DNA of 64,000 nucleotides from Tepidanaerobacter sp. GT38 (GCF_021991635.1 NZ_JAFFJA010000003.1:62001-126000); one strand, 5' to 3'; counted from the stretch's first letter, positions 54,475 to 63,453 are shown. Notes: generated by a model from the sequence alone, not told the origin. Made by a program: numbers and translations.

Positions 54475-55473
54475 TTAGCATATTCGAGGGATAAGTTCTC
54501 CTATAGGCCGACTCAGTATTCTTGAAGTGCCAAGTAACGTTTTTACCGTTACCTGTCCAGTATCATTGACAGTTCCAATTATAGCCGCATTTTGCCCATT
54601 TTTGGTGTTTTTGACGGCCTCTAAAATTTCATCTGCCGCGCTGTTTTTTACCACAGCAATCAGCTTCCCTTCATTGGCAAGTTGCAGAAAATCCAGCCCC
54701 AGCATATTACAAGCCGAAACTACCTGCGGCTTTACCGGCAACTTTTCTTCGTAAATTTCTATACCCACACCGCTTGATTCAGATATATTGTAGAGCACTT
54801 CCGCCACTCCACCGCGAGTAGGGTCCCGCATTACTTTTACCTTATCTTTAAACTTGAATAATGTTTTTGCTATTTCAACAAGGGGTGCGCAATCACTTTC
54901 CACCGGAGGGTCAAAAGTAAAACCATTTCTGCTTGATAAAATGGCCATTCCATGATCTCCTATGGTGCCTGAAATTATTATCTTATCACCCGGTTCGGCA
55001 TTTTTTATGGATATATCGACACCTGAAGGCACCATGCCTACGCCTGAGGTATTTATGAAAAGGCCGTCAACTTCACCTCTTGCCACTACCTTTGTATCAC
55101 CGGTTACGATTTTCACCCCTGCTTCGCGGCAGGCATTTGCCATGGAGCCGGCTATTTTTAGTAAATCATCAATTCTAAAACCCTCTTCTATAATAAAGGA
55201 GGCGCTTAAAAATAAGGGTTTAGCACCTCTCATCAAAAGGTCGTTAACCGTCCCGGATACGGCAAGTCTTCCGATGTCCCCACCAGGAAAAAAAAGGGGT
55301 TTTACAGTATAGCTGTCAGTGGTAAAGGCAATTTTTTTTAAATCAATGTCTAAAATTGCACAGTCTTCCATTTCATTTAGTGCATCTTCATCAAATTTAT
55401 TTAAAAAAACCTGTCGTATCAGCTCTTCGGTAAGTTTTCCTCCTCCGCCATGAGCACTTAACACAATGTCCAT
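54475..55473 (-). CDS. hypE: Hydrogenase maturation factor HypE
   Basis: Dehydrates the carbamoyl group on its C-terminal Cys to make the nitrile ligand of NiFe centres. The 332-residue PurM-like fold opens with an AHGGGGKLTEELI motif and ends in PRIC, whose terminal Cys is the acceptor. It follows hypD by three bases. Confidence 0.97.
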   Translation of the reverse strand: MDIVLSAHGGGGKLTEELIRQVFLNKFDEDALNEMEDCAILDIDLKKIAFTTDSYTVKPLFFPGGDIGRLAVSGTVNDLLMRGAKPLFLSASFIIEEGFRIDDLLKIAGSMANACREAGVKIVTGDTKVVARGEVDGLFINTSGVGMVPSGVDISIKNAEPGDKIIISGTIGDHGMAILSSRNGFTFDPPVESDCAPLVEIAKTLFKFKDKVKVMRDPTRGGVAEVLYNISESSGVGIEIYEEKLPVKPQVVSACNMLGLDFLQLANEGKLIAVVKNSAADEILEAVKNTKNGQNAAIIGTVNDTGQVTVKTLLGTSRILSRPIGELIPRIC

Positions 55474-55476
55474 AGC

Positions 55477-56484
55477 TCACCCTCCATATTTGTAATAGAT
55501 GGAGCAGACCCCCTCGGAAGATACCATACAGGGCCCAATAGGTTTTTCTGGACTGCAGGATATCTTAAACATTGGGCATTCCGGTGGTGTTAACATGCCC
55601 TTCATGATATCCCCGCACCTGCACGTTTCCCCTATACGCTGTTTATGCGGTGGCTTTATCGGCCATCTCTTTCGGGCATCAAAAAAGCTCCATTCCCGTT
55701 TTATGGCAAGGCCGGAATCTTTCACCAGCCCAAAACCTCTCCAGGCAATGTCACAGGGCTCAAAAACGCTTTTGAGCACGCTTTGGGCCACTTTATTTCC
55801 ATAAGGGGAAACTGCCCTTTTATACTGTATTTTAATTGAAGGCCGATGTAAATTTTGCCTTATTATTTCGATGCTCTCAATAATGTCTTCAGGAGTAAAG
55901 CCTGAAATAACGCCGGTTATGCCAAAGTCTCGAGCCAGAAATTCAAAGGGCTTTGAGCCGGTAATAGTGCATACATGACCTGGAAGAATTAGTCCGTCCA
56001 GTTTCACTCCTGTTTCAAAAAGCTTTGCTAAAATTTTCGGCATTGTCCTATGAAGGCTCAGGACGCCGAAGTTTTTTATGCCTTCATCTTTTGCCTTCAT
56101 AATTGTCAATGCGACCAGCGGTGCTGTAGTTTCAAAACCCACGCCTACAAAAATCACTTGATTTTGGGGATTTTTTTTCGCCAATGAAAGTGCTTCTAAT
56201 GGCGAATATACAATTTTAACTTGTTTCCCACTTGCCCGCTCCACAGGTAGACTTGACACGGTTCCTAAAATTCTAATCAGATCTCCAAAAGTGGCAATAA
56301 TATAACCACATCTGGCATATTCAATAATTAAATCAATATCTTCGGCAGGTATAACGCAAACGGGACAGCCTGGGCCTGAAATAAGCTTTATCTCACCGGT
56401 ATAAAGCTGCCTAATGGCATACTTTGATATGACTTCCGAATGAGTTCCGCAGACTTCCATTATTTTTAATTCATTATGAGGCAT
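55477..56484 (-). CDS. hypD: Hydrogenase maturation factor HypD
   Basis: Scaffold with an iron-sulfur cluster, 336 residues from the ATG at 56484. Hallmarks are MEVCGTHSEVISKYAI, SGPGCPVCVIP and the C-terminal Cys-rich region with ETCRCGDIMKG and the CSPEKPIGPC cluster. Assembles Fe(CN)2CO with HypC. The frame opens further upstream within hypC, but GGAG sits seven bases before ATG 56484, two bases past the hypC stop. Confidence 0.96.
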   Translation of the reverse strand: MPHNELKIMEVCGTHSEVISKYAIRQLYTGEIKLISGPGCPVCVIPAEDIDLIIEYARCGYIIATFGDLIRILGTVSSLPVERASGKQVKIVYSPLEALSLAKKNPQNQVIFVGVGFETTAPLVALTIMKAKDEGIKNFGVLSLHRTMPKILAKLFETGVKLDGLILPGHVCTITGSKPFEFLARDFGITGVISGFTPEDIIESIEIIRQNLHRPSIKIQYKRAVSPYGNKVAQSVLKSVFEPCDIAWRGFGLVKDSGLAIKREWSFFDARKRWPIKPPHKQRIGETCRCGDIMKGMLTPPECPMFKISCSPEKPIGPCMVSSEGVCSIYYKYGG

Positions 56485-56486
56485 GT

Positions 56487-56699
56487 TTAAAGCTCCAACT
56501 GTTCCCATAATTGCAAACTCTCCTTTGCCCATTTTTCATCGATGATCTGTATTGCAAAGCCTGCATGAACCAAAACACTATCGCCTATGCCGACATTTGG
56601 AATAAGCTGTATATTGATTTCCTGGCAAAGACCTCCAGCTGTGACCTCCGCCATTGGCCACTTTATGCTCTTGACTTTCATGGGAATAGCAAGGCACAA
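56487..56699 (-). CDS. hypC: Hydrogenase maturation chaperone HypC
   Basis: A 70-residue OB-fold protein that begins MCLAIPMKV, with Cys2 the iron-binding residue. It pairs with HypD for the iron-cyanide complex and brings it to the hydrogenase precursor. It precedes hypD by two bases. Confidence 0.96.
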   Translation of the reverse strand: MCLAIPMKVKSIKWPMAEVTAGGLCQEINIQLIPNVGIGDSVLVHAGFAIQIIDEKWAKESLQLWEQLEL

Positions 56700-56715
56700 T
56701 AAGCATCACCTCTTT

Positions 56716-58446
56716 TTATGAAAAGTGAGCCGAAGCGATGGCAGCCTGCCCAAGAGAAATGCCGCCGTCATTAATTGGCATTTTAGTGGGAATGTATACT
56801 TTAAATCCTTCGCTTTGAAGTTCTCTATGTAATCCTTCTAGAAGATATCGATTTTGAAAACATCCTCCCGAAAGCACAACTTTATTTACATTGTGTATAT
56901 TGCTTATCTTTTTTGCCATATCCACCGTAAATTTAATGACGGTGTTGTGAAATTTCCCAGAAATAATGCCTTTAGGCACGCCGTTTATATAGTCACTGTA
57001 CAATTCTTCAAAGAGCATATTTACATCTATACAAAATCCGCTGCCTTCCTGTGTAATATGGTACTTATAGTAGTCATTTGTCGGCAAAATAATGGATTCC
57101 AATTCCATAGCAGCCTGACCCTCATAATTTACCGTATCCTTTATATCGATTATTGAAGCTACTGCATCAAATAGCCTTCCCATGCTGGAAGTAAGTGGCG
57201 TATTTACCTTTGTTTCTATTTGCTTTAATATGATGTTTACCTGATTCTTATTTAAGCGATAGAGGAATTTGGAAAATTTGTGCACATTCGGATAAATGAA
57301 ACCTAATGCACAGCGAAACGGATGCTTTATGGCCATGTCCCCGCCTGGAAGCGGCACATATTTAAGGTGGGCCACCCTTTGAAATTCCACCAAATTTGCA
57401 AGCAAAAATTCTCCTCCCCAAATATTTCCGTCAGTGCCTAAACCCGTGCCATCATAAGCAATACCTAAAACTTTCTCATTTAAACCATACTCAGCCATGA
57501 CAGATGCTATATGAGAATGATGGTGCTGCACTTTAAGGCAAGGTAGGCCTAATTCATCGGCAAACAGACTTGAAAGATATGCAGGATGAAGGTCTCTTAC
57601 TACATAGCTGGGTTTAATACTGTATTTTGTCATGTACTTTTGTATCTCTTCTTTGTAATATTTAAAAGTCAAGGTGCTGTCTAAATCACCGATGTGATGG
57701 CTTACATAAGCAGTATTTTCCTCTAAAAGGCAAAATGTGTTTTTGTAAAAGGCACCACAGGCCAGGACGGGCTCTGAACTGTTTTTCATCAAAATTGGGT
57801 CATCGCAAAATCCTCGACCCCTTCTGACCATGCGAATCCCACCTGCAGCAAAAAAACATACTGAATCGTCGATTCGATTTCTTATTGGCCTGTCGTGATG
57901 CAAAAATCCGTCTGCCACATCTTTTAATCTTGAATAAGCCTCCTCTTCATTTGTACAAATCGGTTCTTCGCTGATATTCCCACTAGTCATAACCAGGGGA
58001 AAGCCTACTCTTTCCAGTAGCATTTTATGTATCAATGTATACGGCAGCATAACACCTAAAGTATCAAGCCCCTTAGTTAAACTAAAAGCTAACGGGGCTT
58101 TGCCCCTTTTTCGCTTTAAAAGGACTATTGGTGATCGCATACTTTCGAGAATTTCTTTTTCAGAAGCACTTATCTCACAGTATTTTTCTACTTCCTTTGT
58201 GTTCAACATCATCACGGCTAAAGGCTTGCCATATCTATGCTTTCTTTGTCTAAGTCTAGACACTGCTTCCTCATTTTGGGCATCTACTGCCAGATGATAA
58301 CCACCTAAACCTTTTATGGCTATGATTTTCCCCTGTTTTATCATCTCCACTGCTTTGGATACAGCGGCTTCCTTGTACAATGTTCCACCTTGACTTTGAA
58401 AATAAACTATCGGTTGAATTTTTTCATAAATTGCAACTTGAGCCAC
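56716..58446 (-). CDS. hypF: HypF carbamoyltransferase lacking its acylphosphatase and zinc-finger regions
   Basis: Carbamoylates the HypE cysteine. The 576-residue frame has only the YrdC-like domain (KGLGGYHLAVDAQNEEAVSR, then RKHRYGKPLAVM) and the Kae1-like domain (HHHSHIASVMAEYG, GIAYDGTGLGTDGNIWGGEF, VVLSGGCFQNRYLLEGLHRE). A full HypF has about 750 residues; the acylphosphatase (about 90) and the Cys-rich zinc region (about 100) are missing. The start is GTG 58446 with AAGGAG eight bases upstream, 40 bases inside hypB, so the deletion is not an annotation artefact. If functional, carbamate would need another source. Confidence 0.92.
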   Translation of the reverse strand: MAQVAIYEKIQPIVYFQSQGGTLYKEAAVSKAVEMIKQGKIIAIKGLGGYHLAVDAQNEEAVSRLRQRKHRYGKPLAVMMLNTKEVEKYCEISASEKEILESMRSPIVLLKRKRGKAPLAFSLTKGLDTLGVMLPYTLIHKMLLERVGFPLVMTSGNISEEPICTNEEEAYSRLKDVADGFLHHDRPIRNRIDDSVCFFAAGGIRMVRRGRGFCDDPILMKNSSEPVLACGAFYKNTFCLLEENTAYVSHHIGDLDSTLTFKYYKEEIQKYMTKYSIKPSYVVRDLHPAYLSSLFADELGLPCLKVQHHHSHIASVMAEYGLNEKVLGIAYDGTGLGTDGNIWGGEFLLANLVEFQRVAHLKYVPLPGGDMAIKHPFRCALGFIYPNVHKFSKFLYRLNKNQVNIILKQIETKVNTPLTSSMGRLFDAVASIIDIKDTVNYEGQAAMELESIILPTNDYYKYHITQEGSGFCIDVNMLFEELYSDYINGVPKGIISGKFHNTVIKFTVDMAKKISNIHNVNKVVLSGGCFQNRYLLEGLHRELQSEGFKVYIPTKMPINDGGISLGQAAIASAHFS

Positions 58447-59063
58447 CGGGTCCACTCCTTCATTCCATCTCCTAATATAGATGAAACTTCAAAAATATGG
58501 CCTTTTGGATTTAAAGTCAATACACCTTCGTAAAAGTAGTCTTTGTTAAAATCCACGTATTTCATCAAATCTATTTTATTTAAAACAGTTACCTTGGCTT
58601 TTTCAAAAATTGCAGGATATTTATAGGGCTTGTCATGGCCTTCAGGTATGCTGCTTATTACAACTTTAAAATCCTCCCCAATATCAAAGGAGGCTGGACA
58701 AATCAAGTTGCCCACATTTTCTACAAAGATTATGGCATTTTCAGCTGATGAAGATAATTCCTGAAGGGCCAAATCAATAATATTAGCATTTAAGTGACAT
58801 CCCCCGCCGGTATTTACCTGAACCACGGGAATACCAAATTCTGCTACTTTTCGCGAATCAATATCAGACGTCACATCCCCCTCAATGACAACACTTTTTA
58901 TGTCAAGGTATTGTATGGTTTTAACGATAAAGCTGGTCTTGCCCGCTCCCGGAGAGCCTATTATGTTTATCATCATAGCCTGTCTCTTTGCAATCTCTTC
59001 TTTTACCTTACACGCTATGTAATTGTTGGCCTCAAGCACGTCTTTTATAACTTTTATTTCCAT
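58407..59063 (-). CDS. hypB: Hydrogenase nickel insertion GTPase HypB
   Basis: A 218-residue SIMIBI GTPase with GSPGAGKTSF near residue 36, EGDVTSDIDS switch region, GGGCHLN metal site and NKIDLMKY for guanine specificity. The N-terminal His-rich tail of some HypB proteins is absent. It acts with HypA to insert nickel. It overlaps hypA by one base and the truncated hypF by about 40 bases. Confidence 0.97.
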   Translation of the reverse strand: MEIKVIKDVLEANNYIACKVKEEIAKRQAMMINIIGSPGAGKTSFIVKTIQYLDIKSVVIEGDVTSDIDSRKVAEFGIPVVQVNTGGGCHLNANIIDLALQELSSSAENAIIFVENVGNLICPASFDIGEDFKVVISSIPEGHDKPYKYPAIFEKAKVTVLNKIDLMKYVDFNKDYFYEGVLTLNPKGHIFEVSSILGDGMKEWTRWLKLQFMKKFNR

Positions 59064-59401
59064 TATTCCACCTCAATCCTGTTAATATAAACGGAATTAC
59101 AGCTTTCAATCAAAGTTCCCATACTTTTGCAATAGGGACATCGTATAGAAAAATCGGACCTTTCATAGAGTTTGCCACAATTTGTGCAACGAAATTTACT
59201 TCTTTTATAGTCAAAGGTCAAAATTGCATCTGAAGCCGGAGTGTCTCGGCTTAAAAGTTCAAAATAGTATTTTACATGTTCGCCTACAAACCCCGATAAA
59301 TCTCCCAAGGTAATATCTATCCTTGTTACCTTATTACAATCCGCTGGCAGTTCACTTAAAACTGTATCCAAAATTGCTGACGTAATAGAAAGTTCATGCA
59401 A
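59063..59401 (-). CDS. hypA: Hydrogenase nickel chaperone HypA
   Basis: A 112-residue protein with an N-terminal nickel site and a C-terminal zinc site (CTNCGKLYE and CPYC). Its family starts MHELSI; only the TTG at 59401 gives that start with His2, the nickel ligand. The ATG two codons upstream (59404) would give MLHELS. A TAGGTG-type site precedes the TTG. Confidence 0.92.
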   Translation of the reverse strand: MHELSITSAILDTVLSELPADCNKVTRIDITLGDLSGFVGEHVKYYFELLSRDTPASDAILTFDYKRSKFRCTNCGKLYERSDFSIRCPYCKSMGTLIESCNSVYINRIEVE

Positions 59402-59410
59402 CATTTTCAC

Positions 59411-59968
59411 CTACCTTATTTCTTTTTTTAAAATTGAATCAATATCCCTCTGCACTATGTCTAAAAGCTTCTTCAGTGACGTTTTGACTTCATTGGAAAT
59501 GAAAAAACCCTCTTTAAGGGTATGTGGTTCTATACCGTATATAAAAACCTTTGACGGCAAACCCGTTAATTCTCTAGAAAGAGCTATCGCTTCATGAATG
59601 CCAGCAACATGGATATCCATAAAAAAGCACTTTCGATCTGTTAAATAAGCGTCATTGGCATATATGCGATATATGGTTCCGGGTCTATTACCAACTGCTA
59701 TGGCATCTATTGCAATAAGGGTTTCTGCTTTTCCTATATCAGTAACGTAGTTTAAAATAGATGTACCTATTTCTAAACAGCAGATCTCAGCCTGCTGCTT
59801 ATACCTTTTGTGCAATTCCTTTATAGCCAAAACACCTAATCCATCATCTGACATCAACAGATTACCCATACCGATGATCAAAATTTTATACAAATCATTT
59901 ACCTGCTTTCTACATAAACATAAACCATTATTATTTAATTGTTCCACATTGCTGTAAAATTTATCCAT
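59411..59968 (-). CDS. Hydrogenase maturation peptidase (HycI/HyaD family)
   Basis: Cleaves the C-terminus of the hydrogenase large subunit after nickel insertion. The 185-residue frame has the family fold (KILIIGMGNLLMSDDGLGVL, then CCLEIGTSILNYVTDIGKAE) with Asp residues at the metal site and a conserved HTL-type motif near the end. An internal TTG at about 59893 (MYKILIIGMGN) could be the true start. The matching hydrogenase structural genes are not in the window. Confidence 0.85.
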   Translation of the reverse strand: MDKFYSNVEQLNNNGLCLCRKQVNDLYKILIIGMGNLLMSDDGLGVLAIKELHKRYKQQAEICCLEIGTSILNYVTDIGKAETLIAIDAIAVGNRPGTIYRIYANDAYLTDRKCFFMDIHVAGIHEAIALSRELTGLPSKVFIYGIEPHTLKEGFFISNEVKTSLKKLLDIVQRDIDSILKKEIR

Positions 59969-59999
59969 AAAGCTTCAATATCATAATTTTATCAGCTTA

Positions 60000-60028
60000 T
60001 TTACAAAATATTGAATAGTTGTTATTAT
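60000..60028 (+). promoter_or_regulatory. Promoter of the actin-like gene
   Basis: TTTACA (60000-60005), a 17-base spacer and TATTAT (60023-60028), 64 bases before the GTG. It lies in the region between the divergent hydrogenase-maturation genes and this gene. Confidence 0.55.
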
Positions 60029-60091
60029 ATAGTTAAAAAAAGTGTGGGGCTAAAGGCTAAGGGAAAGCAATATATAAAAGGAGGTTTCTAT

Positions 60092-61104
60092 GTGACACAA
60101 ATAATTGGTATTGATGTAGGTTATGGTTTTGTCAAAGTAACTGACGGCCAGATCGGTTACTCCTTTCCCAGTGTTGTAGGGGAAGGTCATACAAAGCCAA
60201 CGTTTAGCACAAAAATAGGCCCCAGCCCCGCAATTGACAATCTTAAAATAGGTATAGGCGATAGACTCTTTTTTGTTGGAAAATCGGCCATAAAACACTC
60301 CAGATTTCATATCGCGACCTTTCTTACACGCGTTCTATCAGCGATGATTTGGAGATACTTTTTTTCAGCGCTTTAAGTCTCTTCGCCAAAGATGTTACTA
60401 ATGTATTTAATGTGGTTACCGGCCTTCCAGTTGAAAGGATGCACCTTGCAGAGGATTTTATAAACCGAGTGAAAGGCGAACGCAATATAACGCTTTACAA
60501 TGGTGCAGCAAATCGCAGCATTAAAATAAATGTAAGTGACATTGAGGTAGTGCCGCAACCCTTAGGAACTTATTGGTCTTCTATCTCCAATTCAGCAATT
60601 GCCCCAGATGGGCGAATTGGAGTAGTTGACATTGGGTTTAAAACTACAGACTTTGCAACTATAGAAGACTCAGAGTACATACCTGAAAAAAGTAAATCTA
60701 TCCTAGTTGGTTTAGCAACCGCATATGACGACATTGGATCTAACCTGGTTACCGAATTTGGCGTAGAAAAGGAAAGCTATGCTTTAGATGGGATTGTTAT
60801 TAATCGCAAAATCAATATTTCAGGAGAAACTATCGATATCTCCAGCATTGTAGAAAGTGCTTTTGAAAAATTGGCTACCAATATTCTAGTCGAGATCCAT
60901 TCCCAATGGAATGTATCAGAGTTTGACTGCTTGTTATTAACCGGTGGCGGCGGACAAGCCTTAAGTTCATATATACTTCCTCAACTATCCAATGCGAAAC
61001 TTGCTTTAGATCCCATAACCGCCAACTGTCGAGGCTATTTAACTTGGGCTGATAGATTGTGGAACCATAGTTATCCTCAAAACAGCAATTTAAAGTTTGA
61101 CTAG
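60092..61104 (+). pseudogene. ParM/StbA-family actin-like ATPase with a single-base frameshift
   Basis: From the GTG at 60092 (AAAGGAGG upstream) the sequence reads GIDVGYGFVKV (phosphate 1), then runs out of frame at about 60311-60313; one base earlier the frame resumes as RDLSYTRSISDDLEILFFSA and proceeds with VVDIGFKTTDF (phosphate 2) and LLLTGGGGQAL (adenosine). One inserted base between 60308 and 60313 would give an intact ~338-residue actin-like protein. These proteins polymerise and move plasmids or shape cells. It is followed 21 bases later by a bactofilin. Assembly error, pseudogene or a real frameshift remain open. Confidence 0.8.
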
Positions 61105-61125
61105 CTAAATCTGGAGTGATAAAAC

Positions 61126-61545
61126 ATGACATTTGATGATGAAATACTGGCAGAAACTCCACAAGAACCTGGTTTGATAGTAATAAGCGGTATTTTTAAC
61201 GGAAACATTTACAACGGCATTATTGTTTACGTAACTTCCTGCGGTAGTTTTAACGGAAACATTATAAGCAAAAACTTAATTATCGAAGGAAAAGTAACCG
61301 GCAATGTCCAAGTAGAAAATTTAAAAATATGTGCTTCGGGTAAATTGTATGTTAAAGAAATACAGTATAATAATTTAACTATCGAAGAAGGTGGATTGCT
61401 TATTGAAAATCCAGCCACAATTGAACTAAAACCTTCCCCGGCACAATTTAACGCAAATGCTCCAATAATAAAAGACAGTGGTAAACAAGTAGTTGCAAGT
61501 TCTAATAGTTCTAATGAATTTGTACATTTTGATTGTAGTTTTTAA
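61126..61545 (+). CDS. Bactofilin family cytoskeletal protein
   Basis: A 139-residue protein of the polymer-forming beta-helix family. Repeating strands are visible (LIVISGIFNGNIYNGIIVYV, NLIIEGKVTGNVQVENLKI). It has short unstructured ends, no membrane helix. Bactofilins make filaments that scaffold cell-wall enzymes or position other proteins. It lies directly after the actin-like gene, an unusual pairing. Confidence 0.85.
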   Translation: MTFDDEILAETPQEPGLIVISGIFNGNIYNGIIVYVTSCGSFNGNIISKNLIIEGKVTGNVQVENLKICASGKLYVKEIQYNNLTIEEGGLLIENPATIELKPSPAQFNANAPIIKDSGKQVVASSNSSNEFVHFDCSF

Positions 61546-61557
61546 AAGGGTTAGTCC

Positions 61558-61585
61558 AAGCCGCTTTAAAATAGCGGCTTTTTAT
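61558..61585 (+). terminator. Terminator after the bactofilin gene
   Basis: AAGCCGCT/AGCGGCTT stem with TTTTTAT on the plus strand, 13 bases past the stop. Confidence 0.85.
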
Positions 61586-61677
61586 ATTCGATTTATTCTC
61601 AGTTAAAACTCACTTTATTTCTAAAAAAATTCCAACAGCCATGAGTTATCAATACCTGATTAAAAAATATTGAAGAC

Positions 61678-61724
61678 AAAAAAGGACATACTATACATTG
61701 CATGGTATGTCCTTTTTTTTTTGT
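61678..61724. terminator. Second strong stem-loop with long T- and A-tracts
   Basis: AAAAAAGGACATAC and its complement pair with a short loop (CATTGCATG region); a ten-base T-run follows on the plus strand and an A-run precedes it, so it can end transcription either way. No gene lies between it and the previous terminator, so it may mark a lost gene or a backup terminator. The 332 bases between bactofilin and alcohol dehydrogenase hold only these and the promoter. Confidence 0.7.
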
Positions 61725-61804
61725 CTAATTTTTATAACTTAAGTTTTCTATAACTATAACAAAAATTTTTTAAACGGGCAGTTTTATGTATCTAAACTCA
61801 AGGA

Positions 61805-61822
61805 TTGACAATATTTTAACAA
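61805..61822 (+). promoter_or_regulatory. Candidate Rex operator
   Basis: TTGACAA-TATT-TTAACAA, 12 of 14 positions matching the TTGTTAA-N4-TTAACAA Rex consensus, and overlapping the -35 box of the alcohol dehydrogenase. Rex senses NADH/NAD+ and often represses such genes. The rex gene is not in the window. Confidence 0.5.
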
Positions 61823-61833
61823 GATATTATAAT
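61805..61833 (+). promoter_or_regulatory. Sigma-A promoter of the alcohol dehydrogenase
   Basis: Perfect TTGACA (61805-61810), 17-base spacer and TATAAT (61828-61833), flanked by an outer inverted repeat TTGACAAT/ATTGTCAA (61805-61812, 61835-61842). Confidence 0.9.
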
Positions 61834-61877
61834 TATTGTCAAAGATAGTTACAAATTTCACAAAGGAGGTTGTTGCT

Positions 61878-63077
61878 ATGTGGGAAACAAAAATAAATAC
61901 CGGCAACGTATTCGAGTTGCGTTGCAAGACCACTAATTATTTCGGAATAGGAAGCATAAAAAAGATAAAGGATATTCTGAAGGCTCTCAAAGATAAGGAA
62001 ATAGACAATGTCATTCTCGTAACCGGAAAAGGTTCATACAAGACCAGTGGGGCTTTTGATGTTATCAAGCCTGCTCTTGAAGAAGCCAAATTTAAATACT
62101 CCCTTTATGACAAAGTTGGCCCCAATCCTACGGTGGACATGGTCGATGAAGCTGCCAAAATGGGCAGAGAAACTGGTGCCAAAGCTGTCATCGGCATCGG
62201 AGGCGGAAGCCCCATAGATACTGCCAAGAGTGTAGCAATTTTGTTGGAATACATTGACAAAAATGCGCGCGAGCTTTATGAAGCTAAGTTTATCCCTGAA
62301 AAGGCAGCCCCCATTATAGCCATAAACCTCACCCACGGTACCGGCACAGAGGTAAATAGATTCGCTGTAGCTACCATTCCCGAAAAGAACTACAAACCAG
62401 CTATAGCCTATGATTGCATCTATCCTATGTATGCCATAGATGATCCTGCTCTCACAACAAAGCTTAACAAAGAACAGACTATATCGGTTACAATTGATGC
62501 TTTAAACCACATTACTGAGGCTGTCACCACCCTTGTAGCATCGCCTTACAGTATTCTTACGGCAAAAGAGACGGTGAGACTCATAGTTCGCTATCTCCCA
62601 GCAGCAATAAATGATCCCGAAAACCTCACGGCAAGGTACTACCTATTATACGCTTCTGCCTTGGCCGGAATCTCCTTTGACAACGGTCTCCTCCACATCA
62701 CTCATGCCCTGGAACATCCCTTGAGTGCAGTAAAACCTGAAGTAGCTCACGGTCTAGGTCTCGGCGCTTTACTGCCTGCGGTAGTAAAGACGATTTATCC
62801 ATATGTTCCAGAGATATTGGCAGACGTATATAGCCCCATCGTACCCGACTTGAAAGGTCTCCCTGCTGAAGCGGAATATGTATCGAAAAAGGTTGAGGAA
62901 TGGCTCTTTAATGCAGGATGCACTCAAAAACTTTCGGATTTTGGTTTCACTAAAGATGATATTCCTACTCTGGTAAAGCTGGCGAAAACTACACCATCTC
63001 TGGATGGATTGCTCTCCCTTGCCCCATTAGATGTCACCGAACAAGTCATTGAAAAAATCTACAAAGAATCATTATAA
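61878..63077 (+). CDS. Iron-containing alcohol dehydrogenase
   Basis: A 399-residue group III alcohol dehydrogenase that interconverts alcohols and aldehydes with NAD(P)H. The nucleotide loop is GIGGGSPIDTAKSVAIL, and the iron-binding segment is seen in DALNHITEA and HITHALEHPLSA. The start is ATG 61878 with AAAGGAGG. It is single-gene, with a strong promoter and a Rex-like operator, which suggests regulation by the NADH/NAD+ ratio during fermentation. Confidence 0.95.
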   Translation: MWETKINTGNVFELRCKTTNYFGIGSIKKIKDILKALKDKEIDNVILVTGKGSYKTSGAFDVIKPALEEAKFKYSLYDKVGPNPTVDMVDEAAKMGRETGAKAVIGIGGGSPIDTAKSVAILLEYIDKNARELYEAKFIPEKAAPIIAINLTHGTGTEVNRFAVATIPEKNYKPAIAYDCIYPMYAIDDPALTTKLNKEQTISVTIDALNHITEAVTTLVASPYSILTAKETVRLIVRYLPAAINDPENLTARYYLLYASALAGISFDNGLLHITHALEHPLSAVKPEVAHGLGLGALLPAVVKTIYPYVPEILADVYSPIVPDLKGLPAEAEYVSKKVEEWLFNAGCTQKLSDFGFTKDDIPTLVKLAKTTPSLDGLLSLAPLDVTEQVIEKIYKESL

Positions 63078-63097
63078 AGTGTTGCATTGAAAAGCGA

Positions 63098-63136
63098 AAG
63101 GGGACTGTTCTTACAGTTATACAAGAACGTCCCCTT
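63098..63136. repeat. REP-like long hairpin after the dehydrogenase
   Basis: AAGGGGACTGTTCTT (63098-63112) pairs with AAGAACGTCCCCTT (63123-63136) with one mismatch. Its GGGGAC...GTTCTT arms resemble REP palindromes associated with REP-type transposases in Firmicutes. It could also be the dehydrogenase's terminator. Only one copy is in the window. Confidence 0.5.
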
Positions 63137-63453
63137 AGTTTATTATGACTATATAAAATCCAAATTCGAGCTGTTGGTACACAATCAGTGGGAGTCTTTA
63201 CTTGTTGAAGAAGACATTTGTGGTTATTTTGAATAACATATCCTTTGATTATTATAAGTTAATAAAAAATAATGTATAAAATAAAGACTCTATGTTAATA
63301 GTGGTGGTAGGATAAATACCTGCCACCTATTTTCGTTAAACTCATCAAAACCTTAAAAGACTGGCTCTTCCAAAATACTATTATATTCCCTTACCCATCG
63401 TTCCTTCAAACTCATTAATAAAATTAATAGGAAAATTGTTTAAATTTTTTTGA
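63137..63453. other. Intergenic region with a short protein-like remnant
   Basis: A 40-odd codon stretch on the plus strand reads YYDYIKSKFELLVHNQWESL and GYFE before a stop. It crosses the hairpin in frame and has no start, so it may be a piece of a decayed gene, but I cannot identify it. The rest is AT-rich with no recognisable gene. Confidence 0.35.

Noticed and set aside
60295-60330. Programmed frameshift in the actin-like gene
   Set aside because: No slippery site or SD-like stimulator at the break; a simple indel fits.
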